Source: Saccharum officinarum (taxonomy: Eukaryota; Streptophyta; Magnoliopsida; Poales; Poaceae). From it: a stretch of DNA of 64,000 bases. A program made the position numbers and the translations under genes. Below the pieces are notes generated by a model. That model worked only from the letters and a program-made list of their open reading frames with translations, was not told the origin of the DNA and made no database searches. The stretch is from positions 2,856,988 to 2,920,987 of the forward strand of contig CM036167.1 in the NCBI GenBank assembly GCA_020631735.1, read 5' to 3'. Below, piece by piece: positions 44,125 to 53,488 of the stretch (the first letter of the stretch is position 1; each line of letters opens with the position of its first letter).

Positions 44125-44167
44125 ATGGTCACCGTGATTTGAGGCTTTAACAACTTTCGGTGTCAAA

Positions 44168-46238
44168 ATGGCTCAAATCAACAACATCAAGAAGCCACCA
44201 CAATTTGATGGATCAAAGTATCCATATTGGAAGGCAAAGATGACTACCTACATCAAGTCAATCAATAGAAATGTGTGAAAGATGGTGGAGACCAAGATTG
44301 AGATAGCCGATTCGGAGACTCCCACTGTGCCCGAAGAAGTGCTACTCCAAAATAATGATATTGCTCTTAGTGGCATTCATGATGCATTAGATGAGAGAAT
44401 ATTTGAGCAAATCAAGAACATTGAGATAGCTCATGAGGCATGAAAGAAGTTGGAGTAATCATTTGAGGGCACTCAAGCGGTGAAGGGTGCAAAGGCATAC
44501 ATCCTCAAGGAGAAGTTTGCTAGTTTCAAGATGAAGGAAGATGAAAGTGTGCCGGAGATGTTCCATAGGCTTTAAGTGCTTGCCAATGATCTCAAAGCAC
44601 TTGGAGAGGATGTGAAGGACAAGAACTTCTCCTAAGTTCTTGAGATTCGTACCATCAAGATTTGGCACATTGATCACTATCCTAGTGAGGAGTGGTTTGG
44701 ACACCATGACACCAAACCAAGTGTTGGGAGATGTGATGACCGATGACACATATAAAGATGATAATGAGAAGGAAGAAAAGAAGGAGAAGAAAGATGAGAA
44801 CAAGGATAAGAAGAGTGTGACATTCAAAGCCACATCATTCAAGGGCAAGGCAAAGCAAGAAACATCAAGTGAAGATGAATGCTCAAGCTTTGATGAACTT
44901 GATGATAAGAAGATGGCTCTCTTTGTGAAGAGGTTTGGCAAATTTATGGTGAAGAAGGGCTATCATGCAAGAAGGAAGAAGTCATCATCCAAGAGCAAGG
45001 ATGAAACAAGAATGTGCTTCAAGTGTGGTAGCAAGGATCATCTTATTGCTCAATGCCTCTACAATAGTGAAAATAAAGATGATGACAAGAAGGGTAAGAA
45101 AAAGGACAAGAAGAAGAAGGGGAAGAAAGATAAGATGACCTTCAAGAAGAAGAAGAAGAAGAAGAAGAAGAGTGGTTCATATGTGGTCACTTGGGATAGT
45201 GATGCTTCCTCAAGTGATGATGATGATAGTGAGGACGACAAGACCACTAAGAAGAAGGCTTTTGCAAGCATTGCCATAAATGAGAAGCCTTCTCTCTTTG
45301 ACACTCTATCAACTTGCTTCATGGCTAAGGCCACTAAGGTACAATCTCGTGATGATGGATGTGATGATGAACATGATAATAAAGGTGAAAGTGATGATGA
45401 TGATGAACCAATTAAAGATGAACTAATTGACATGTTAGAAGATGTTAAAGAACGTTTTGACATTAAGAGAAGGGAATGCAAAGATTTGCCTAAGGAACTA
45501 AAAGCCCTTAAGCAAGCCTTTGATGAGTTCAATGCATCTCATGAGGCTAGAGGAAGCCCATAAGAAGCTTCGCAAGGCTCACAAGAAGTTTGAAAAGGCT
45601 CATTCCTCTCTACTTGATGAGCAAAATAAGAAGGAGCATGCTGTAACATGTGACAGACTTAACATATGCCATAATTGATGAATCTTTCTATAAGCCTATT
45701 ATTGTTGCTCCCGCTAATCCTTCTTGTAGCTCATCATCCACTTCCACTTCACCTATGAGTGATGGTTTCACTTTTGATGCCTCACTTATGGTTGAAAATA
45801 AGACCTTGAAGAAGGAGGTCAATGAGCTCACTCTTGCCTTAGGCAAAGCCTATGGTGGTGAGGACCGCTTACTTATGTGCTTGAGTAGCCAAAGAGCATC
45901 TCTCTATAAAGAGGGATTGGGCTATACCACCAAAAAAAGGCAAGGCGGCCTTTGCTCCTCACAAGACTAGTTTTATGAAGAACAATGGTCGGTTTTGCAC
46001 TAGTTACAAGCAAGTTGGTCACAAAGAGCATAATTGTAAGAACAAGAAAAAGAATGCTATTGTATCCTCGATCAAATTTGATTCTTGTTATTTTCTTACT
46101 AAAGGTGCCAATGGTGTGAAGGCTAAGTTTGTTGGTACATCCATGTTGGGCCCAAAGAAGAAGGCTATTTAGGTACCTAAAAGCTTAGTGACTAACCTTT
46201 AAGGACTCAAGCAAGTTTGGGTTTCTAAAAAGAATTGA
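44168..46238 (+). pseudogene. Gag of the 17-kb element
   Basis: Gag opens at the ATG 44168 with MAQINNIKKPPQFDGSKYPYW, the usual Sirevirus start. Stops appear within 40 codons and again in the EAWKKLEESFEG region. The later part keeps an intact CCHC knuckle CFKCGSKDHLIAQC near 45020 inside a Lys/Asp/Glu-rich stretch (44640-45563), the GGEDRLLMCLSSQRASLYKE block near 45860, and the terminal KKN followed by TGA at 46236-46238. The layout matches 14843-16730. Confidence 0.88.
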
Positions 46239-46251
46239 TCTTCTTTTATAG

Positions 46252-46673
46252 GTCAATTACAAAGCCGGAGGAAGGCATTGAGTTCTTGATAGTGGGTGCA
46301 CTCAATACATGACCGGTGATACAAGAATGTTCAACCCAATCAACACTAATGACAGCAATGGTTATGATAGTATCATATTTGGTGACAATGGAAAGGCAAG
46401 GTAAAGGGCTTGGTAAGATTGCAATATCCAATGACATGAGCATTTCTAATGTGTTGCTCTTAGAGAGCTTGAACTTTAATTTACTATTTGTGGCTCTATT
46501 ATGTGATCTTAGATTTAAGTGCATATTTGGAGTAGATGATGTAGAGATCATAAGTGTAGATGGCTCTAATTTGATCTTCAATGGCTTTAGATATGAGAAT
46601 CTATACTTGGTTGATTTCAATGCTAGTGAAGCTCAATTGTCAACATGCTTGTTCACTAAGTCAGTATGGGTTG
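46252..46673 (+). pseudogene. Pol of the 17-kb element, part before the nested insertion
   Basis: The protease region ([13 protein letters not shown]) and the start of the integrase leader (SNVLLLESLNFNLLFVALLCD ... GSNLIFNGFRYENLYLVDF) are readable, with a TGA for tryptophan and a frame change near 46390. The frame is cut at 46673 by the nested LTR and resumes at 53489. Confidence 0.88.
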
Positions 46674-47823
46674 TGATATGACCACGACAACCAACAATAT
46701 GTTACAACCTCCAAGTCAAGTTACACCAACACCAGTCCAAGTCTTTGATGGACCAATTACACGTAGTCGAGCCAAGAAGCTACAACAAGAGGTGCACGCG
46801 CTACTTTCTGAAAATCATTTTAATGTTAATGAGAATTATATACTGCCTAAGTCGTGCACGTTGCTATTGCTTAGGTGCACCACGGAGGATGACAAGAAGA
46901 CACCAAGGGTGAACCAAAGAGGAGGATCACGTTCGAGCCAGTCCCGTGTGATAGAACCATCAGAAAGAATCAGTCACAACTTTTTGCTCGCAAAAGCTAT
47001 GAAGGCCCATGAGGACTTGTTGGAAAGCTTATCAAGTCTAGTTTCAAGCCCAAGTTCTCTCACTTGATTTGGATTCTCCAATGTTGAGATTCGACTGATT
47101 TAGTACAGACTGGTCAGCTAGTCAGCAGTCAGCCTGATGTCCAAGTTCCCATGCAAAACTATACCAATCTACAATATTTCGTGGTACATGCTGCACATGG
47201 TGTGAAAGGTTATCAAGTTAACTTTCCAACCCAACAAACCGCATGTCATTTGGAGTTTCCAAGATAGAGTTATTGCCAAAACACTGAAGACTGCGCTGAA
47301 GACCAGCAGCCACGCGAAAACTATCCAGGAAGGCATCTCGAGGAGGCCCGTTCACATAGTGCGTCTTATATTTTTCTTTTCGAGTTTCCACCTATCTAGC
47401 AGGGCTGTTGCTAGTATAAATACCTCCTAGACTCATTGCAATCTCAGACTTTTGATAATAGAATACAAACCCCCTTTTGTTCAGCTGTGTGCTAACAAAT
47501 ATTGAGAGAGATCTCTACCCCTTTGCTCTTGTGATTTCCTTTGCGAGATTTACAGAAGCGGCGGCTTCATCCGCTCCCAATTGGTGCTCCTACTCCCTTC
47601 GAGGTTTCCTCGATTGATTGTAGGCTGTGTTGGTTGGTTCTTTGAGAGTGTGGTTGGGCGAATCCTCGATTCAGGTTGCCGGTTAAAGACGGTGGTTGGC
47701 TTCGAGTTTTATTTGCCAGGTTGCACTAGTTATCGCTGCCTGCAGCAAGTTATCCGGCTGTTCTTCAGCTAGTTATCGGTGATCATCCTACGTCGTGAAG
47801 ATCGGGACCCCCTGAGCGTATCA
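46674..47823 (+). repeat. 5' LTR of the nested element
   Basis: A 1,150-bp LTR with a TATAAATA box at 47415-47422. Its U3 carries the same 130-codon coding tail (ITRSRAKKLQQEV ... SLVSSPSSLT, ending at 47067) that closes the coding region in the 3' LTR. Confidence 0.95.
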
Positions 47824-47825
47824 TC

Positions 47826-47837
47826 TGGTATCAAAGC
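47826..47837 (+). promoter_or_regulatory. Primer binding site of the nested element
   Basis: TGGTATCAAAGC, two bases after the LTR, matches the initiator-Met tRNA site with one change. Confidence 0.85.
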
Positions 47838-48765
47838 TTTCGTTACCACGGTAGGATTTTTTTCCCTTAGCTACTTATATATTTTTGTTTCGTCCTATCC
47901 ACCAAAAAGCCTAAAAAATACATTGCTTTAGCCCTTTGTTTCAATCTGTTATTTTAGTGAGTTTTGTTAAGTTTCAGTTCATTAGAGTCTTTGTTTTAGT
48001 TGCTGATCATTATCCTTTGCGTGTCCTTTGAGCCTCTTTATATATCTGAAAATCCCTACAAAAAAATCTAAAAACTCATATCATGTCCTTCGCGTAAACT
48101 TTGATCCTATTATAGCTACCGGTTGTGTTTTGTTCTTATCTTAATTGTGTAAGTGTCTTAATCTGGTCTTTGTGTTTAGTTATAAAAAAAAGTGTGTCAA
48201 AAAAAAAGAGAAGAAAGAAAAATAAAAAAAAAGAATAGAGAAAAACTGAGAAAGAAAGGTTGAAAGATCAGTAGGTTTATGTGCACAAGTGCTGAAAGTT
48301 TTCATATCAAGTAGTGCAACCAGTGTGCTATCCTTGTTTAGGTGCAAAATTTTGGTTGGGTTTGATTGCAACACTTGCATCCCAATCATACTCCTTGTTT
48401 GCATCAAATCTGAAATTTCCTTGCGTGTGTGTGTGATCGATTTACATCTCATTCATATTCTGTGATCAGCACTAGGCAGAGAACTTCTAGTTTGGATTGT
48501 TACTTAATATTACAATAACTAGAATTTAGATTGCATTCCTTGTTTTATTCTCCACCAAGCTCCACATAAAAACCACCGTAATCTGTACTCTCTAGTCTTG
48601 TATTCGCCTCGCCATCACTTTCAGTTACCACCACACATTTGTTTCTCTGTAATCCGCGGCAGGGAATTCATAAGAGCTTTGGTTGGTAAGAGAGGTGAGG
48701 TTGTGAGAGTTCTACATATTTTCCTATACCACATATAAGCTTGCTATTTTGCATATGCAATAACC
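47838..48765 (+). other. Leader of the nested element
   Basis: About 930 nt between primer site and gag. It includes an A-rich tract at 48184-48245 made of AAAAAAG words. No long frame is present. The packaging signal for the RNA would be expected here. Confidence 0.6.
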
Positions 48766-51700
48766 ATGACAGGCCGAAGATATACCAATCTTCCATTCTA
48801 TGGAAGTAATGATCCGGAGGAATTTCTCGTTTGGGCAGAAGAAATGGAGATTGAACTTGAGGTTCAAGATTTTTCAGAAGCCAAGGAGATATCACGAGTT
48901 GTGCTTGAATTTGAAGATTATGCTCATGATTGGTGGAAACAATATCCACATAAGCATCTCATCAAGAATTGGGAAGATTTGAAGAAGGCCATGAGAAAAG
49001 AATTTGTTCCAAGGGAATATCGGCTGATTTTGCTTCGTCGTTTGCAGCGTGTGAAGCAAGGTAGTAAATCTGTCCAAGCATATTATGATAAGCTAAATTC
49101 TTCCTTGCATCGTGCAAATGTTGTTGATGACATGAACGCAATGGAATATTTCGAGAGAGGTCTTAATGATAACATTGCTGCTGCACTTGAGGGCAAATAT
49201 TTTAGAAGTATGCAAGATCTTCTAAGTTGTGCAATTAGAGAGGAAAAGAAAGTTATAAAGGTGCAGCAAGGCAAGGTCACCAAGAACATTAGTTTGTGCC
49301 AAGATAAAAGTGTTAAGTTGCAGCCCAATATGTCCTCCATTGTTGGAAAGAAGCAATCATCAAGTCCATGCAAGAAGAGAGGACATGTTGTCCCAAAAGT
49401 TTCTTTAGTTGATTCTAGTACCAAGAGAAGTGAACATCAACAATTCAACTCCAAGAAGAACTTTGTTGTGCAGCAAGAAGAAGGCTCTATGTCCCAAATT
49501 GATATGGAAAATGGTGAGGTGTGTGACATTACAATGGATCATAGTGTTACACCATCTCTTGATGTTGTTGCTATTCCAAAGTGCCATTTACAATCTGAGG
49601 TTGATGAGAATCAAGTTGCAAATGTTCCCATCAATGTTTGTCTCAGTTTTGAGCAAGATCAAGAAGAAAATTCTGCTGCACATGACACACAAAGTGAGGT
49701 AGCAGAAGCCACTATGCAAGTTGTAGAAGATCATCAGTTGAGTTGTAAAACTAGAGAAGATACTTCTCTGATCAAGGCTGATCCTTTGTGTGTTGAGTTG
49801 AGGGAACATGCTACAGTTCCACGCCATGGAAATCTAAAAAATTTTCATCAAGAAGCACTGCCACCATGTTTGAACACAAGTGTTGCAGATCTTAAAAGTT
49901 CTGAGTCTTATTCTAGTGCTAAAAGTGGAGAAGTTATATGCTCCAAATCTGTCCAGAAATTTTCTATGTCATCTGATGAAAAATCAGTACCCAATTATGA
50001 CCAAGAGGTTGACAACACTCTGATTTTTGAAGGTGAATCTAATCTGAATTTGAAGGTCAATCAATGTTTCAGTTTGAGAGCTGAATGTGCGCACAAAGAT
50101 GATGCCATTGTGCCATATATTGCAAGTAATAAATCTATCCAAGATGAAGTTCATCATGATCTAATGGATCTGAAGTTTCGAACCAACATGGTTCCAAGCA
50201 CAAATGTGGTGTCAAGATGTGTTGTACCATCAGCTGCATTATGTGATGAATTATTGGACAGTGGTGCTGAAATTTTGTGCTCCCCCATGTCACAGAGTGT
50301 TGAGATTATTGAAGGAAAGATTAGTGCACATGATTCCACTTATACTAATGCTAGTCCGGCATCTTTGGAAGAGGTCAAAGATGATTATTTGGTTGCATCT
50401 ATTGCTGTTCCAATGCCACAGAAAGTTCAGATTGAAGGCAATATTAGTGGGGATGAATCCACATCAGCAATTGAGAGATTATCATTGTTTGAAGAGGATA
50501 GACCTGATGGTGTTGCTGCCACCATTACTACCCCAATGGCAATCGATTACATCATGAATGATGGAAGATATTCATATGTTGCTCTAGAAGACATTGAAAA
50601 TATTATGCATCAAATCCCTTGTGAGAATGAGTGCCACATAGCCAAATTGAGTGAGAGTGAAAACAAAAGTGAGTTGTGTGATTCCATCAAATGTGAGATT
50701 GAGAGTATCCACAATATGAGTGTGAGAGATACACTACACAAAAAGAGAGAGCTTTATTGCAAGGCATGCACGGATGATTTTAACACTAACCCACTAATGT
50801 CTACTCCTAGTGTTGTTTCTCCCAACATGCAGGTCTATAAAGAAGATTCAGAGGAGATGGCTGCTCAAAAGACCCCCAAACTTGGCCAGAGAAATGCGAG
50901 GGTTGCCACTATTGAGAACCAACTCTATGCTGTGCAAAACCTGAACCATGACAAGGAAAAAGGTAAAAGTTCAGAGATACAATGCATCATTCATGTACCA
51001 TCACAAAATCTAAAAGGTAATGCAAACAATTTAGAACTGAATCCACAACATATATTGACCAGTAATTGTGATGATAAATTTGCTTCAACTGAAATTGAGT
51101 ATACACAAAATCTTTGTGCTGATTTGATTGTTCCACATGTTGATACAAGTGCTGAAATTTTGAAAGTTGACAAACATTGTTCAATCATGCATGACCATTG
51201 CTATACTTTGACTGAAATATATGATAATTTACATGTCGATAATGTGGGCCATGTGAAATTGATTAGTCATGCTGAATTCTTTAGAAGAATATCTCTTGCT
51301 GAATGTATGTTCTATGTCAAGCTTGATGAATTTGTTAATATTAATAAAATGGTTGAAAGTGTTCTTGATATATCATCTATGAAATCTTTGAATAGTGCCT
51401 ACAGCTGCAAGTTTACATTTAACATCATTGGACACTACATTATAAATAAATTTTATGTTTGTGCTCTTTGCATAACATGTCACAACATTGCTGAATTGAA
51501 GTTGAATAAAATGAGTTGTACATCTTATGAACCATACTTTTCTTTATTTAAAATAAAAAGGTTGTTTAGAGCTTGCTGTTCAGAACAATCAGTGTTATTT
51601 TCTTGTTCATATTCTTCACTGAAACAAAGAAATCTTGTGCAAATGTGTTTGGTTCATTCACCCAAAGTCTTTCTATATACATGTGGAACCATTGAGTATG

Positions 51701-52056
51701 AAAGGTACATTACTAAACCTTTGCATGAGTTGAGCATCAAGAATTATTGGAATACCAGACATGCTTCGTTCACATCTATTGAAATGTTTGATTTTGCAAA
51801 GATAAAACATGATAACCTGAATCAAATGAGTGGTTTAAAAGAAATTTTTGTGCTTCCATTTTCAAAGTTAATTTCAGGTTCACAAAATCTGAGAAACTAT
51901 TCATCTCATCGAAAAGGAAATAATGTGCATATGAATTATAAAGAAGATAATGAACAATCTTCAACAAGTAATCATAGCAATTGGCATATGCATCCACTCT
52001 CTATTTTCTTTAGACTGTTTTCAGGAAAGCAAAAGCAGAGGACAAGTTTTTTTTGA
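48766..52056 (+). CDS. Gag-like protein with long uncharacterised C-terminal region (1,096 aa)
   Basis: The frame is uninterrupted. Residues about 5-165 form a gypsy-type Retrotrans_gag domain: NDPEEFLVWAEEMEIEL, the DWW pair at 56-57, NWEDLKKAMRKEFVPREY, QAYYDKLNSSLHRANV, EYFERGLNDNIAAALEGKY. Where a zinc knuckle is expected (about 200-210) there is only CKKRGH. The remaining 890 residues are polar and acidic at first and richer in Cys, Phe and Tyr after residue 850. They contain a tandem pair of about 41-residue repeats at about 506-588 and no polymerase, integrase or RNase H motif. A 1.1-kcodon frame with no stop in so A/T-rich a sequence suggests recent selection. It ends at a T8 run where a second frame takes over. 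Confidence 0.85.
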   Translation: MTGRRYTNLPFYGSNDPEEFLVWAEEMEIELEVQDFSEAKEISRVVLEFEDYAHDWWKQYPHKHLIKNWEDLKKAMRKEFVPREYRLILLRRLQRVKQGSKSVQAYYDKLNSSLHRANVVDDMNAMEYFERGLNDNIAAALEGKYFRSMQDLLSCAIREEKKVIKVQQGKVTKNISLCQDKSVKLQPNMSSIVGKKQSSSPCKKRGHVVPKVSLVDSSTKRSEHQQFNSKKNFVVQQEEGSMSQIDMENGEVCDITMDHSVTPSLDVVAIPKCHLQSEVDENQVANVPINVCLSFEQDQEENSAAHDTQSEVAEATMQVVEDHQLSCKTREDTSLIKADPLCVELREHATVPRHGNLKNFHQEALPPCLNTSVADLKSSESYSSAKSGEVICSKSVQKFSMSSDEKSVPNYDQEVDNTLIFEGESNLNLKVNQCFSLRAECAHKDDAIVPYIASNKSIQDEVHHDLMDLKFRTNMVPSTNVVSRCVVPSAALCDELLDSGAEILCSPMSQSVEIIEGKISAHDSTYTNASPASLEEVKDDYLVASIAVPMPQKVQIEGNISGDESTSAIERLSLFEEDRPDGVAATITTPMAIDYIMNDGRYSYVALEDIENIMHQIPCENECHIAKLSESENKSELCDSIKCEIESIHNMSVRDTLHKKRELYCKACTDDFNTNPLMSTPSVVSPNMQVYKEDSEEMAAQKTPKLGQRNARVATIENQLYAVQNLNHDKEKGKSSEIQCIIHVPSQNLKGNANNLELNPQHILTSNCDDKFASTEIEYTQNLCADLIVPHVDTSAEILKVDKHCSIMHDHCYTLTEIYDNLHVDNVGHVKLISHAEFFRRISLAECMFYVKLDEFVNINKMVESVLDISSMKSLNSAYSCKFTFNIIGHYIINKFYVCALCITCHNIAELKLNKMSCTSYEPYFSLFKIKRLFRACCSEQSVLFSCSYSSLKQRNLVQMCLVHSPKVFLYTCGTIEYERYITKPLHELSIKNYWNTRHASFTSIEMFDFAKIKHDNLNQMSGLKEIFVLPFSKLISGSQNLRNYSSHRKGNNVHMNYKEDNEQSSTSNHSNWHMHPLSIFFRLFSGKQKQRTSFF

Positions 52057-52726
52057 AGAGAGGAAGGATGATAGGATCATACCAAGGACATCAACATTCA
52101 CTCTTAATTCTAAGGATCCATTCAAGGTGAAAGCTAAACTTGATTCTAAATCCTTTTGGTTTCCACCTATAAGACTACTACTTGGTTTATATGATTACAG
52201 ATTCAAACACATTGTTGTGATGGAAGAAGGAGATTGCAACAGAAACATAGCATCTACCCCTGTTGGCCTAGCACAATTTTTGGACTTCGACGGATTAGAG
52301 TCGAGGACGACTCTTTTTCAAGGGGGGGAGGATGATATGACCACGACAACCAACAATATGTTACAACCTCCAAGTCAAGTTACACCAACACCAGTCCAAG
52401 TCTTTGATGGACCAATTACACGTAGTCGAGCCAAGAAGCTACAACAAGAGGTGCACGCGCTACTTTCTGAAAATCATTTTAATGTTAATGAGAATTATAT
52501 ACTGCCTAAGTCGTGCACGTTGCTATTGCTTAGGTGCACCACGGAGGATGACAAGAAGACACCAAGGGTGAACCAAAGAGGAGGATCACGTTCGAGCCAG
52601 TCCCGTGTGACAGAACCATCAGAAAGAATCAGTCACAACTTTTTGCTCGCAAAAGCTATGAAGGCCCATGAGGACTTGTTGGAAAGCTTATCAAGTCTAG
52701 TTTCAAGCCCAAGTTCTCTCACTTGA
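51950..52726 (+). CDS. C-terminal polyprotein tail running into the 3' LTR
   Basis: This frame overlaps the end of the long gag frame in the +1 register. Its plausible coding part starts at the T8 run (52046-52053), reads EERKDDRIIPRTSTF ... LESRTTLFQGGEDD across the polypurine tract, and then GPITRSRAKKLQQEVHALL inside the LTR, ending at 52726. The ending DL.(S/T).LF..GE.D followed by (M/I)TR(S/A)RAK is the usual C-terminus of grass gypsy polyproteins, so this is a kept piece of an ancestral Pol tail. It is probably expressed only as an extension of the upstream frame. Confidence 0.7.
   Translation: MNNLQQVIIAIGICIHSLFSLDCFQESKSRGQVFFEERKDDRIIPRTSTFTLNSKDPFKVKAKLDSKSFWFPPIRLLLGLYDYRFKHIVVMEEGDCNRNIASTPVGLAQFLDFDGLESRTTLFQGGEDDMTTTTNNMLQPPSQVTPTPVQVFDGPITRSRAKKLQQEVHALLSENHFNVNENYILPKSCTLLLLRCTTEDDKKTPRVNQRGGSRSSQSRVTEPSERISHNFLLAKAMKAHEDLLESLSSLVSSPSSLT
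52319..52332 (+). promoter_or_regulatory. Polypurine tract of the nested element
   Basis: AAGGGGGGGAGGA directly precedes the TGATATG start of the 3' LTR. It is also translated, as part of the FQGGED tail. Confidence 0.88.
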
Positions 52727-53483
52727 TTTGGATTCTCCAATGTTGAGATTCGACTGATTTAGTACAGACTGGTCAGCTAGTCAGCAGTCAGCCTGATGTC
52801 CAAGTTCCCATGCAAAACTATACCAATCTACAATATTTCGTGGTACATGCTGCACATGGTGTGAAAGGTTATCAAGTTAACTTTACAACCCAACAAACCG
52901 CATGTCATTTGGAGTTTCCAAGATAGAGTTATTGCCAAAACACTGAAGACTGCGCTGAAGACCAGCAGCCACGCGAAAACTATCCAGGAAGGCATCTCGA
53001 GGAGGCCCATTCACATAGTGCGTCTTATATTTTTCTTTTCGAGTTTCCACCTATCTAGCAGGGCTGTTGCTAGTATAAATACCTCCTAGACTCATTGCAA
53101 TCTCAGACTTTTGATAATAGAATACAAACCCCCCTTTTGTTCAGCTGTGTGCTAACAAATATTGAGAGAGATCTCTACCCCTTTGCTCTTGTGATTTCCT
53201 TTGCGAGATTTACAGAAGCGGCGGCTTCATCCGCTCCCAATTGGTGCTCCTACTCCCTTCGAGGTTTCCTCGATTGATTGTAGGCTATGTTGGTTGGTTC
53301 TTTGAGAGTGTGGTTGGGCGAATCCTCGATTCAGGTTGCCGGTTAAAGACGGTGGTTGGCTTCGAGTTTTATTTGCCAGGTTGCACTAGTTATCGCTGCC
53401 TGCAACAAGTTATCCGGCTGTTCTTTAGCTAGTTATCGGTGATCATCCTACGTCGTGAAGATCGGGACCCCCTGAGCGTATCA
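52333..53483 (+). repeat. 3' LTR of the nested element
   Basis: A 1,151-bp copy of 46674-47823 with six substitutions and one extra C near 53132. The TATA box is at 53074-53081. The first 394 bp are coding. Confidence 0.95.
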
Positions 53484-53488
53484 GGTTG

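Larger units (their letters stand above)
46674..53483 (+). mobile_element. Nested gag-only LTR retrotransposon
   Basis: This 6,810-bp element sits inside the pol gene of the 17-kb element. Its LTRs are 1,150 and 1,151 bp, TGATATGACC ... GAGCGTATCA. It has a perfect target duplication GGTTG (46669-46673 and 53484-53488), a primer site TGGTATCAAAGC and a polypurine tract. Removing it restores the GGGTTGGTTAT context seen in the related pol at 17163. It carries a long Gag-type frame but no protease, polymerase, RNase H or integrase, so it must be moved by another element. The LTRs differ at about seven positions, making it the youngest LTR insertion I can date here. Confidence 0.95.

Noticed and set aside
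47826..47837. tRNA-like words after LTRs (also 31568 and 44112)
   Set aside because: These are primer binding sites complementary to tRNA 3' ends. No tRNA gene structure is present.
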